From positions 1,886,501 through 1,950,500 of the forward strand of contig NZ_CP050700.1 in the NCBI RefSeq assembly GCF_010646885.2: a DNA stretch of 64,000 nt. The letters are read 5' to 3'. The position numbers were made by a program, and so were the translations under genes. Shown here piece by piece: positions 1 through 8,474 of this stretch. Under the pieces are notes generated by a model, which had not been told where the DNA came from, ran no database searches, and saw only the letters and a program-made list of their open reading frames with translations. Numbering within the stretch: position 1 is the stretch's first letter; each line of letters starts with the position of its first letter. This stretch comes from Desulfopila sp. IMCC35008. GTDB lineage: Bacteria > Desulfobacterota > Desulfobulbia > Desulfobulbales > Desulfocapsaceae.

Positions 1-1183
1 CAGATGAATATGTAAAATAGAGCCAATCATCAGCTCCTGATTCAGAGATTAGCTTATTATAAAATAAACCAAACTGGAATTCTGAATTGTATTGCTCTAC
101 AACAAAAAGAGAAACATCATCATTTGTATAGGTAATTCTCTCAGCTGTTACAACATTCTTGAATGTTGTAACAAAGGAGGAATTCATTATCTGAGGTTTA
201 TCTGGAAGATTCGGAATAATCGCAGAAATAGATCTTGGACACAGAACATGGTTATCATTAGATAGACGATCATTTTCATTTTTTAGATAGATACCAGAGT
301 TCATCTTCTCATTGTCTGTATTGTCATCTTTCCCTTTAATTAACCTTACGTGATCTTTCAGAAATTTGGGGCTTTCAACTCTCTCAATTTTTTTCATCAA
401 AGTCTCAGAAACATCATCTATTCCATCACTAGCGAGGCGACCTTTGTCAAGTAGCGCACCGCCACAAATTTCACACCAGTGAATTTGATCTCGGAAATCT
501 TCTGGTTCACGTTTCCACCAACCTTTTTCTATACGCCACCCTCCTGGACCATCAAAAAGTGTATCAAGTGCAGCTGCTACTTCACAAAAAAAAGCTCCTT
601 TTGGGGTTATTGAAGAACTCCACTGGTTTTGGATCCAACACTTATCTCGAATTGGAATCCACTCCTCATCCGTTATACCCAAATCTTTCCTACTTACAAG
701 TATGGGTTGGTGTATACTATTATTCCTATGGTCATTCAGTACCTGTTGACCAAATATTTCGTGAATTTTTTCATAAGATTTGTAATACTGATTTGGCATT
801 GTGGACCAAAGGCCAGCTCGCTTTGTATTGCCATCTGCAGTGATACGATCATAATGGTCGTGCTGATTAACACGCACATTTTCTGCAAACTCTGATGGTT
901 TCATAGGCATTTTGAGAACATTCGGCTTGAGTCTTGGTCCATATTTTTCAGATAGGTGATCAATGAATCGCTCAAATTGTGGATGGAGGGTCGGTTCACC
1001 ACCGATAATTCCAACAATTTGATCAAACCCCTCTAGAGAGTCTACCGCTCTCACAAAGGTCTCCCAATCCATAAAAAATGGTTTTTTATGATGCCCGCAA
1101 AATCTTGTACAATTCGAACAAGAGAAAAGACACGCATTAGTAACTTCAATCTGTATTGCCCACATATCTTTAGGAGACTTCAT
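1..1183 (-). CDS. Radical SAM enzyme, 3' end cut by window edge
   Basis: An open frame of 394 codons runs without a stop from ATG 1183 to the window edge. Near the N-terminus is a radical SAM cysteine motif, C-LFS-C-SN-C (CX3CX2C), which in this family binds the 4Fe-4S cluster that cleaves S-adenosylmethionine. The block GGEPTLHP downstream matches the usual GGEP SAM-binding motif. A second cysteine cluster, HWCEICGG, lies near codon 235 and may bind an auxiliary cluster or a metal. GGAA sits about six bases before the ATG, and the gene starts 12 bases after the preceding radical SAM gene, so it is probably the next gene of the same operon. It is clearly different from the three paralogues upstream. 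Substrate unknown. Confidence 0.85.
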   Translation of the reverse strand, partial: MKSPKDMWAIQIEVTNACLFSCSNCTRFCGHHKKPFFMDWETFVRAVDSLEGFDQIVGIIGGEPTLHPQFERFIDHLSEKYGPRLKPNVLKMPMKPSEFAENVRVNQHDHYDRITADGNTKRAGLWSTMPNQYYKSYEKIHEIFGQQVLNDHRNNSIHQPILVSRKDLGITDEEWIPIRDKCWIQNQWSSSITPKGAFFCEVAAALDTLFDGPGGWRIEKGWWKREPEDFRDQIHWCEICGGALLDKGRLASDGIDDVSETLMKKIERVESPKFLKDHVRLIKGKDDNTDNEKMNSGIYLKNENDRLSNDNHVLCPRSISAIIPNLPDKPQIMNSSFVTTFKNVVTAERITYTNDDVSLFVVEQYNSEFQFGLFYNKLISESGADDWLYFTYSS

Positions 1184-1195
1184 ATCAATTCCAAT

Positions 1196-2209
1196 TTATT
1201 TATAAATTTTCTGCAGTAAAAGGTCAGCCTTCTCATCAAGCAAGTCCTCCTTAAACATGCCATAGCGAAAGTTAACACAAGTCGTACAGATTACATTATT
1301 CTCTCTTTTTTTTTCCAACATCATTTTCCTGAACTCACGAAGAGGTTCTCCTCTCCAGATTTTCACAACTGATTCATTCCTAATATTACCTATAACAGTT
1401 GCTGTTTCCATGGCACAACATGGAACAGCATTTCCGTCAGGATTTATCTGAATCATATAAAACGGTTGTGGACAAACTTCAGCGGTAGTTAAGGGGTTGC
1501 CATTCTGAGATTTATTTAGGGTTTGATGGGATATTTCGTAATAGTTGATATGAGATGTTGCTGGGGCGAGATTTTCAATCGAAATTTTATCACAAATTGA
1601 TTCGAAAGTTTTATAAAATAGCTTTTTATCCTCTTTATCCATGTCAATATTAATAGTTTTTATATAAACTTTTGTTTTACCTTTATTTTCAAAAAAATAA
1701 GTGATTCTATCTACAAGATCATCCATATTTATATTTACACCTGATACTTCATAATATCTTTTTTCAGAAACACCTTGTATTGATATACGCAGCCAATCTA
1801 ATCCCGCGTCAATTAGAGATTCACTCAATATCGGAGTTAGGAGCGAACCATTTGTGACAATGTCAATAGAATTAGCAATGGATCGTCTTTTTGCATAATC
1901 TATCATTTCTGGTAATTGAGGGTGTAGAAGAGGTTCACCAGTTGCTGCAAAGCGAAGCATTTTTATTTTTTTTGGAAAGTATGTTAAGTCATCAATGCAT
2001 TTTTTATATAAATCGTAATCCAAAATTTGTTGATTCGAAATAAAACTTCGTTTTTTGTAAGGGACGGAATGAATACAGTACTTACATTTGAAGTTACAAG
2101 CGTATACAGGAAATATTTGGACGAGATATGGTGTATTAAGAGGAATAACATTTGCAAGTATAGTGCGTTTTCCTCCGGTGGTTTGCCCTTCCATTTTAGA
2201 GGCAATCAT
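1196..2209 (-). CDS. Radical SAM/SPASM protein, third of three tandem paralogues
   Basis: About 337 residues. The N-terminal motif CNFKCKYC (CX3CX2C) is the radical SAM cluster site; GEPLLHP is the GGEP-type SAM contact. The C-terminal part, with CPQPFYMIQINPDG, PCCAM and a final CTTC, is a SPASM-type auxiliary Fe-S region. I place the start at ATG 2209 because this ATG overlaps the TGA of the preceding gene (ATGA) and has GGAGA about eight bases upstream; a longer reading would begin at 2236. It shares the block ISIQG(V/I)S-K-Y with its two upstream neighbours, so the three arose by tandem duplication. In a sugar operon it may modify a glycan, lipid or nucleotide sugar, but nothing in the sequence names the substrate. 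Confidence 0.88.
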   Translation of the reverse strand: MIASKMEGQTTGGKRTILANVIPLNTPYLVQIFPVYACNFKCKYCIHSVPYKKRSFISNQQILDYDLYKKCIDDLTYFPKKIKMLRFAATGEPLLHPQLPEMIDYAKRRSIANSIDIVTNGSLLTPILSESLIDAGLDWLRISIQGVSEKRYYEVSGVNINMDDLVDRITYFFENKGKTKVYIKTINIDMDKEDKKLFYKTFESICDKISIENLAPATSHINYYEISHQTLNKSQNGNPLTTAEVCPQPFYMIQINPDGNAVPCCAMETATVIGNIRNESVVKIWRGEPLREFRKMMLEKKRENNVICTTCVNFRYGMFKEDLLDEKADLLLQKIYK

Positions 2210-3210
2210 TTCAATTTCTCCAATAGAACACTGCATTCATTGTCAAGAATATCCTTGGGGTGAGCTACGTCATTAGGGGCACAGCAAAGAGAACATTTTG
2301 GATCTTTCAACCTTTCTTTTCTGAGCTGCATTTTCCAAAAGTTTTGCAATTTTTCAGAAAACCACATTTCTTTGATTGTTATTTTATGAACATTGCCCAA
2401 AATAACAGGACGATAAAGGTTGTCACAAGGCTGCACATCGCCATCTGGAAAAACTCCAAGCATATAGAATGGGAGAGGGCATACTAGTCTTTTATCAATT
2501 TTTCTTCCATAGCGATCATAATTTGAAATCAACTCAGATGTCATTTCGACCCCGTCGTAAGTTGGCTGAACCTTTTCAATGAACATCCTGTCAGAACAGT
2601 CGGCGAAAAGATTATAGAAATCTTCCTTCTCTCCTTTATCAAGGCCAATATCCAAAATTTTCACAAACAGACTTGAAGAACCAGAATTTTCATGAAAGTA
2701 GCGAAGATTGTCCATAAAAGTATCAAAATCTATTTTGACCCCACAAACTTTCTTATATTTTTTTGATGTAATCCCTTGTATAGATACTCTTAGTGTGTCT
2801 AAACCATTTTCAATTAATTGATCTGATATTTCAGGCGTTAATAAGGATCCATTCGAAATAAACTCAATCTTTTCAAAGCAGTTAGAGTCCTTAGCAATCT
2901 TAACCATATCAGGAAGGTTTTTATTTAACAGGGGCTCTCCTACGCCAGTTAAAGAGAGTAACTTTATTTTTTCTGAAAATTGACCAAGTTGATTAACGAC
3001 TTTCGAATATGTTTCCATGCTCATCGTGCCTTTCTTAAAATCATACCGTTTTTTTAGTTCCGTATCGCTCATAGAATGAGCACAATATGAACAACGAAAG
3101 TTACAACAATTTGTTGGATAAACATACACACTAAAAGGTGTACTCAAAGGAACAACCTCTGACAATTTATGCCTTTTATCAGAATAACTTGGTTTAATTT
3201 CAGAATTCAT
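2206..3210 (-). CDS. Radical SAM/SPASM protein, second of three tandem paralogues
   Basis: 334 residues. The radical SAM motif is CNFRCSYC, followed by AHS, as in the neighbouring copies. GVGEPLLNK is the SAM-contact block. The C-terminal SPASM-like region runs from CPLPFYMLGVFPDG through QPCDN to CSLCC. The gene begins only three bases after the TGA of the upstream paralogue and has no convincing Shine-Dalgarno, so translation is probably coupled. Its own stop overlaps the next start by four bases. Class assignment is certain from the motifs; substrate and reaction are unknown. Confidence 0.88.
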   Translation of the reverse strand: MNSEIKPSYSDKRHKLSEVVPLSTPFSVYVYPTNCCNFRCSYCAHSMSDTELKKRYDFKKGTMSMETYSKVVNQLGQFSEKIKLLSLTGVGEPLLNKNLPDMVKIAKDSNCFEKIEFISNGSLLTPEISDQLIENGLDTLRVSIQGITSKKYKKVCGVKIDFDTFMDNLRYFHENSGSSSLFVKILDIGLDKGEKEDFYNLFADCSDRMFIEKVQPTYDGVEMTSELISNYDRYGRKIDKRLVCPLPFYMLGVFPDGDVQPCDNLYRPVILGNVHKITIKEMWFSEKLQNFWKMQLRKERLKDPKCSLCCAPNDVAHPKDILDNECSVLLEKLK

Positions 3211-3213
3211 AGA

Positions 3214-4242
3214 TCAATCTTCAAAAAGGGTTAACAACCGTGAGGCATCCTTGTCTAAATATTCGGATTCATCATTTATGGCATTAAAACAAGTGCATCC
3301 AGTACACTCTGGTATTGTATCCTTTTCTAACCTAAGCATTGTCTTTAGATGCTCTTTTCTTTTCCTTCCATTCCAAATATCTAATATCGTATTATATTTT
3401 ATGTTACCCATTGATAGAGTTTTAGGGAGACCAGGTACCGGACAAGGAAATGTATCTAAATCGCAACCAACTTGTAGAAAATAGAAAGATTGACCACATA
3501 CTTTCCTATTCGGGTCGCACTCTTTTCCAAAAAAATCTTTGGAGGCATCTACAGTACCTTTGATTTTGTCATGATGCTGCTGCATTTGAACAAGATGCTC
3601 AACATAGATCCTATCTGCAAGGGGACTAAATAATTTATAAAACATATCCTCCTCTTCTTGAGTTTCAAATGCTGCATCAATTGCTTTGATATAGACTTGG
3701 GTGTTTTTCTTCTTCATTTGTAGATACTCTAAATTTTTGATAAACTTATCGAAATCAACATCTTTTCCACAAACATTTCTATATTGTTGTGCAGATATTC
3801 CCTGGATTGATACATTAATATTCGTGATATTTGCATCTAAAAGTTTATCAACAGTAGTATTGCTGAGAAGTAAGCCATTAGTGATGATTTCAACTCTTCC
3901 AGCTATTTCTTTTTCGACAGCCATTTTTACAAACTCAGGTAGCATTGGGTTAGTGAGTGGTTCTCCTAATCCAGAAAAAACTATTCTTTTTATGCTCCCT
4001 TTGGGGAATTCAGCAAGATCATTAATTACCTTTAGGAAGTCTGCAAATTCCATATGTTTAAGAGGATATCCTAGTTTTTTAAATGCACCACTTTCATCAT
4101 CTCGAGTAGAGTGAATACAGTAAAAGCATTTAATATTACAAAATCTTGTTTGCTCTATATAAACAGTGAATGGGGCTTCTATAGGGATTATGTCGGCAAG
4201 ACGTTTTCTATTTGTATCAACATTTGGTTTTACTTCCGCCAT
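3214..4242 (-). CDS. Radical SAM/SPASM protein, first of three tandem paralogues
   Basis: 343 residues from ATG 4242, preceded by AGGAGAG at good spacing; an upstream in-frame start at 4338 lacks such a site and would overlap the glycosyltransferase gene, so I reject it. The cluster motif is CNIKCFYC, then IHS. GLGEPLTNP is the SAM-contact block. The C-terminal cysteines (VCGQSFYF, FPCPVPG, CTGCTC) form a SPASM-like auxiliary region. N-termini of the three paralogues share the pattern R-LA-IIPI-APF. It follows the GT4 gene by 16 bases and is probably in the same transcript. Confidence 0.9.
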   Translation of the reverse strand: MAEVKPNVDTNRKRLADIIPIEAPFTVYIEQTRFCNIKCFYCIHSTRDDESGAFKKLGYPLKHMEFADFLKVINDLAEFPKGSIKRIVFSGLGEPLTNPMLPEFVKMAVEKEIAGRVEIITNGLLLSNTTVDKLLDANITNINVSIQGISAQQYRNVCGKDVDFDKFIKNLEYLQMKKKNTQVYIKAIDAAFETQEEEDMFYKLFSPLADRIYVEHLVQMQQHHDKIKGTVDASKDFFGKECDPNRKVCGQSFYFLQVGCDLDTFPCPVPGLPKTLSMGNIKYNTILDIWNGRKRKEHLKTMLRLEKDTIPECTGCTCFNAINDESEYLDKDASRLLTLFED

Positions 4243-4258
4243 AATATTCTCTCCTGAG

Positions 4259-5572
4259 TCATATCTGATTTGATAAAGTAAAAAGTCTCTCACTTTTAAA
4301 AAATGAGTTGTAATGTTTGGCACTTCCACGAGTTTCACTTTTAAATATTGAAGGCAACTCTTTTGCTTGCTTCAGGAGAGAGACTGGAATATCATTAGGA
4401 TAATACTGAAAAATCTCTTCAAATATGCCTTGTGCCTTACACTCTCCAAGTGACAATAAGAATAGATCAACTGCAATGTCTCCACTTTGAACAACTTCAA
4501 AATGAGAAACATTCTTATCTCTTAAATATAATTCATCGTAAATGGAAAGCCACTTCTTAAGTGATTTATCAAAATTAAAATATTTTTTTGCCCTTTGCTT
4601 AGAGTTGCGTCCCATTATTTTTCGTAATTTTTCATCATTACAAAGATGATCTATTGCTTTTGAAAACTCCAAATTATTATTACATACAAACCCTGTCACT
4701 CCATCTTCTACCACTATCTCTTCTGGCCCATCAGCAAACACAACTTGTGGTATTCCCGCACTCATGGCTTCAATTAGAACCTGTTCTCCTGTACCGTAGT
4801 TCTCTCTGTTAAGCGGATAAGCAAAAATGTCGATTTTTGTAAGAATACTTTTGACATCTTCAACCTGGCCAAGAAAGTCAAATCTATCTGCAATACCAAT
4901 TTGCTCTGCTTCACGATGAACATCTTCGTGACTGTTACCCCCACAAACTATAAAATTGGCTTCTTGATTTTGAACTTCTGAAAAGATATTGATAAAGTCT
5001 CGATGCATTTTGACATAATCTACAGTTCCAATATATCCAACGTTAATTCCGCGATGCTCCATTGGTTCAATCTTATCGAATCCATTTAACCCAGCAGTAG
5101 AATGAACTGTACGAAGATGTTTAGATTTCCATTTGTTACTCCTACAGCATAATTTTTTTTGCGACAGACTGTACTTGGTTGAAACGACATATATTTCTGG
5201 AAAATCAATTACTGCATCATTAAAAAGATAGGGAGCAAAGTGCCCATTAACATGTGACCACATCACTATTCGAGCAGATTGTCCAGAAATGGTGTAAATG
5301 AAATAATATAAGGCTGGATGGTTCCAGAAATGAATATGGACAATATCGGCATTGCAAACTCTTTTCTGCAGCCACTCGCTATCTGATAAGACGTCTGAAT
5401 AAGCAGCAATGCTATTTAACTCAACCCACCTCATTGTTTTTTCGTTAAGATATTCGAAAGAGACAACTTCCTGCTTATGATCACTGTTTTTTGCGATTCC
5501 ATCAATTAGTGCTCGCAGTACAGTTCCTACTCCACCACCAAAATGAGGGGTTATATGTAGAATATTAGCCAT
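4259..5572 (-). CDS. GT4-family glycosyltransferase
   Basis: 437 residues starting MANILHITPHFGGGVGTVL, the usual N-terminus of a GT-B glycosyltransferase with its glycine-rich donor loop. The C-terminal half carries the GT4 signature: GTGEQVLIEAMSAGIPQVV, with the catalytic glutamate region, then VFADGPEEIVVEDGVTGFV. I prefer ATG 5572, which overlaps the end of the upstream SDR gene, over the longer reading from 5626. About 70 residues beyond the GT domain have no recognised motif. It presumably transfers a sugar, perhaps the dideoxyhexose made by the operon, onto a lipid-linked or protein acceptor. Confidence 0.88.
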   Translation of the reverse strand: MANILHITPHFGGGVGTVLRALIDGIAKNSDHKQEVVSFEYLNEKTMRWVELNSIAAYSDVLSDSEWLQKRVCNADIVHIHFWNHPALYYFIYTISGQSARIVMWSHVNGHFAPYLFNDAVIDFPEIYVVSTKYSLSQKKLCCRSNKWKSKHLRTVHSTAGLNGFDKIEPMEHRGINVGYIGTVDYVKMHRDFINIFSEVQNQEANFIVCGGNSHEDVHREAEQIGIADRFDFLGQVEDVKSILTKIDIFAYPLNRENYGTGEQVLIEAMSAGIPQVVFADGPEEIVVEDGVTGFVCNNNLEFSKAIDHLCNDEKLRKIMGRNSKQRAKKYFNFDKSLKKWLSIYDELYLRDKNVSHFEVVQSGDIAVDLFLLSLGECKAQGIFEEIFQYYPNDIPVSLLKQAKELPSIFKSETRGSAKHYNSFFKSERLFTLSNQI

Positions 5573-6416
5573 TCCCAATAGCTCTTTGTAGTTTTTGACT
5601 ATCTCCCCAAAATGACATTGGTTCATAATCTGGGTAAGAGTAACACCCTAAGTTAAGTTCAATATTTGAACCAACCTTTTTCAAATAATTTTCCACAAAC
5701 TTGCTGACTGAAATTGGTTTTCCTGAACAAATATTTATCGCACCAGTAACTATTTTTTGAAGAGACACACCAACGGTGTAATGCGCGATTTTTTCGACAG
5801 GAAGGAAGTCACGTTCCTGTTTTCCACCAGACATATCAAATGTTTTCATCCCTCGTTTAATGGCTATTTCTAAAAGAGGAATAAGCGACGCAGTGTTTTG
5901 TCCTTCACCATACATATAAAAATATCTAAGCCATTGATAGGTGAGGTTGAACTCCCTTGTAAGTCCTTTTAAATAATGGTGTAATTTCACTTTCGACTCG
6001 CCGTAAGGTGTAACTGGTGAAGTTCTAGTTTCTTCACTAAGTTTTCCTTCTGCAAGCCCATACTCGAAACAGGTTCCAGCACCCACAATTTGAGATGCAC
6101 CATTTTTAACTAAATTTAAAAGAAATTCTTTATGAATTGGAAGTTGAGTTGAAAGGTGAGAGTCTGCAAAATAATTATTCAGATCACTCCAAGCCAAATG
6201 AATTATACAGTCTGGCTGCAAAAATTTTTCAAAGAGATTTTCTGTCTTTTTGTCATGAATATCATGAAAAATATGAATTGTTTTGCCAAACCAAGAGATC
6301 GATTTTTCAATATAATCACTTCGTGAAGAGGTAACAACATCAATCCTGCGTTGTAATAGTTCATCGACAACTTTTGAACCAATAAAACCTGTCGCACCTG
6401 TTACTAACACTTTCAT
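5565..6416 (-). CDS. NAD(P)-dependent SDR epimerase/dehydratase, candidate CDP-sugar 4-reductase
   Basis: 283 residues of the extended SDR type. The N-terminus MKVLVTGATGFIG is the Rossmann nucleotide-binding motif; YGESK is the catalytic YXXXK; GTCFEYG precedes it. In 3,6-dideoxyhexose operons the last step is a stereospecific 4-keto reduction by an SDR such as RfbJ, RfbS or AscF. Position after rfbF, rfbG, the epimerase and rfbH makes that role plausible here, but the product sugar cannot be read from sequence. Its end overlaps the glycosyltransferase start by eight bases. It lies 140 bases after rfbH; I see no strong promoter in that AT-rich spacer. Confidence 0.8.
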   Translation of the reverse strand: MKVLVTGATGFIGSKVVDELLQRRIDVVTSSRSDYIEKSISWFGKTIHIFHDIHDKKTENLFEKFLQPDCIIHLAWSDLNNYFADSHLSTQLPIHKEFLLNLVKNGASQIVGAGTCFEYGLAEGKLSEETRTSPVTPYGESKVKLHHYLKGLTREFNLTYQWLRYFYMYGEGQNTASLIPLLEIAIKRGMKTFDMSGGKQERDFLPVEKIAHYTVGVSLQKIVTGAINICSGKPISVSKFVENYLKKVGSNIELNLGCYSYPDYEPMSFWGDSQKLQRAIGNG

Positions 6417-6556
6417 TGTATTCTCTTGTTCAATTTTCTCTCAATGATCCTCTTTCCTTTAAGAGTATCTCTTTTTAATCCCACCTCGGTTTACAAAACA
6501 AAAAATCGAAACGATAATGACATTTGTGTTAAATATAATTATTTAGAACGGTATTC

Positions 6557-7900
6557 TCATTTAATTTGATATGTACTAATAAACTGAACAATCATGTTCA
6601 CCATATATCTCAGTTTAGCATCGGTCATTCCTGGATATACGCCAATCCAAAAACCGTTGTTCATAACTTTGTCTGTTTCGGTGAGCTCACTGGCAATACG
6701 ATAGTCAACATTTTCAGTAAGGGTTTCAAAAGCAGGATGGTGTAAAATGTTTCCGCTAAAAAGATTTCTAGTTTGAATGGAATTCTTTTCCAGAAATTGG
6801 GTGATTTGATTTCGAGAGAAAGGTGCGGTCTCTTTTACCTGTATTAAGAATCCGAACCAACTTGGTTCTACTGTTTCACAATTATCCGGAAGAAGCAAAT
6901 GAGTTTGATAAGGTTTGAGCAAGTTTTTAATTATCTCAAAGTTTTTACGCCTAGCCTTTGAAAATTGCTCGACTTTCTCAAGCTGTGCCACACCTATTGC
7001 AGCCTGCATATCTGTTGCTTTTAAATTATACCCAAAATGGCTATAAACGTATTTATGATCGTACCCAAGAGGAAGTTTTCCGAATTTCTTAGAAAAGCGT
7101 TTACCACATTTGTTATCAGTTCCACTGGGGCAAGAACAGTCACGTCCCCAATCACGTAAACTAAGCATAATCTTCTTTAAAAGAGGGTTCGACGTATAAA
7201 CTGCCCCACCCTCACCCATTGTCAGGTGATGAGGGGGGTAAAAGCTGCTAGTTCCTATGTCACCAAATGTTCCTGTAAGTTGTCCGTTCACTAGTGAACC
7301 GAGAGCATCGCAGTTATCTTCGATAAGCCAAAGTTTGTACTTTTCACAAAATGCTTTTACTTCTACTACATCAAAAGGATTTCCCAACGAATGAGCCAAC
7401 ACAATCGCTTTTGTTTTTGTAGAGATAGCATTTTCAAGAAGCTCTATATTAACATTACAGGTTCTAGATTCTATATCTACAAAAACAGGTACAGCTCCAT
7501 ATTGAACAATGGGTGCCACAGTTGTTGGAAATGCTGCTGCAACAGTAATAACCTCATCTCCACGATTAACTTGTCGGTCTTCTAAAAGAGGTGAAGTAAG
7601 AGCCATAAATGCAAGTAGATTGGCTGATGACCCACTATTTACCAGGAGTGCCCAACTCACCTCTAAAAACTCAGCCAATTTCTTCTCGAATTCACAGGAA
7701 TACTTGCCGTGAGTTAGCCAGAAGTCAAGTGAACTGTCCACAAGATTGACCATCTCTTGCTCATCAAAAAAACGCCCTGCATAGTTTACTCTGCTCTCTC
7801 CTGCAACAAACGGTTCGTTCATTTTTTCTTTATGAACCATTTCAAAATAAAGAGCAGTTTTTTCGAGAATTTCCTGTTTTAATTTTTCAACACTGTTCAT
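6557..7900 (-). CDS. rfbH: CDP-4-keto-6-deoxy-D-glucose 3-dehydrase (E1)
   Basis: 447 residues of the DegT/DnrJ/EryC1 aminotransferase fold. The PLP-binding lysine is replaced by histidine in FYPPHHLTMGEGG, the hallmark of the E1 dehydrase, which uses PMP and removes the C3 hydroxyl instead of transaminating. The [2Fe-2S] motif C-X57-C-X1-C-X7-C is present exactly: the Cys of EDNC, then CSC and the Cys of NKCG. Family knowledge says E1 needs an NADH-dependent Fe-S flavoprotein reductase (E3, RfbI/DdhD); none is encoded in this window. The product leads to CDP-4-keto-3,6-dideoxyglucose. Confidence 0.95.
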   Translation of the reverse strand: MNSVEKLKQEILEKTALYFEMVHKEKMNEPFVAGESRVNYAGRFFDEQEMVNLVDSSLDFWLTHGKYSCEFEKKLAEFLEVSWALLVNSGSSANLLAFMALTSPLLEDRQVNRGDEVITVAAAFPTTVAPIVQYGAVPVFVDIESRTCNVNIELLENAISTKTKAIVLAHSLGNPFDVVEVKAFCEKYKLWLIEDNCDALGSLVNGQLTGTFGDIGTSSFYPPHHLTMGEGGAVYTSNPLLKKIMLSLRDWGRDCSCPSGTDNKCGKRFSKKFGKLPLGYDHKYVYSHFGYNLKATDMQAAIGVAQLEKVEQFSKARRKNFEIIKNLLKPYQTHLLLPDNCETVEPSWFGFLIQVKETAPFSRNQITQFLEKNSIQTRNLFSGNILHHPAFETLTENVDYRIASELTETDKVMNNGFWIGVYPGMTDAKLRYMVNMIVQFISTYQIK

Positions 7901-7919
7901 GAATAAACTCAGCTATAAG

Positions 7920-8474
7920 CTAAAGTGTAAAACGATCAATAGATATAGGATTGTGTAAAAGATCACGTACAGAGATTTCAGTCACCGCAAGTGGCCACTT
8001 GATGCCTATCGCAGGATCGTTATAGAGAACTCCACCTTCAGCCTCCACTTTAAACGGTGCGGTATGAAGATACAGGAGTTCACTTTTAGGCTCTAACACT
8101 TGGAATCCGTGTCCAAAACTTTCAGGAATGAACATCATTTTGTGATTTTTAGAGGAAAGAATTTCACTGTGCCATTGCAGAAATGTTTCTGATTCACTCC
8201 GAAGGTCAACCATCACATCAAACACCTTTCCTTTGAGACAGCGAACCATCTTTATTTCGGCAAAAGGAGGACGTTGATAGTGAATTCCACGGATAGTGCC
8301 GATCTCGTCGCTTCGAGAGTGATTCACTGCAACAATTTGCTGCTCCCCCATAAGTTCAGAAAGCTCATTGTAACAGAAACAGCGGTTAAATGACCCTCGT
8401 TCGTCTTCGTTTGGACTAGCATTAATAATTGCAGCTCCATTTAGGTGAGAAGTCGTTATTGTTAATTTACCCAT
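7920..8474 (-). CDS. RmlC/AscE-like nucleotide-sugar epimerase
   Basis: 184-residue cupin of the dTDP-4-dehydrorhamnose 3,5-epimerase family. Seen: DERGSFNR near the N-terminus, GTIRGIHYQ with the catalytic His, IPESFGHGFQVL, and YNDPAIGIKWP near the C-terminus. The tyrosine pair that normally follows (TNYY or TDYY before P-E) reads TAPF here, so the usual catalytic tyrosine appears lost. With CDP-sugar enzymes on both sides the likely substrate is a CDP-4-keto sugar, as for the 5-epimerase AscE of ascarylose synthesis. It overlaps the end of rfbG by 13 bases. The assignment to C5 rather than C3,C5 epimerisation is inference. Confidence 0.85.
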   Translation of the reverse strand: MGKLTITTSHLNGAAIINASPNEDERGSFNRCFCYNELSELMGEQQIVAVNHSRSDEIGTIRGIHYQRPPFAEIKMVRCLKGKVFDVMVDLRSESETFLQWHSEILSSKNHKMMFIPESFGHGFQVLEPKSELLYLHTAPFKVEAEGGVLYNDPAIGIKWPLAVTEISVRDLLHNPISIDRFTL

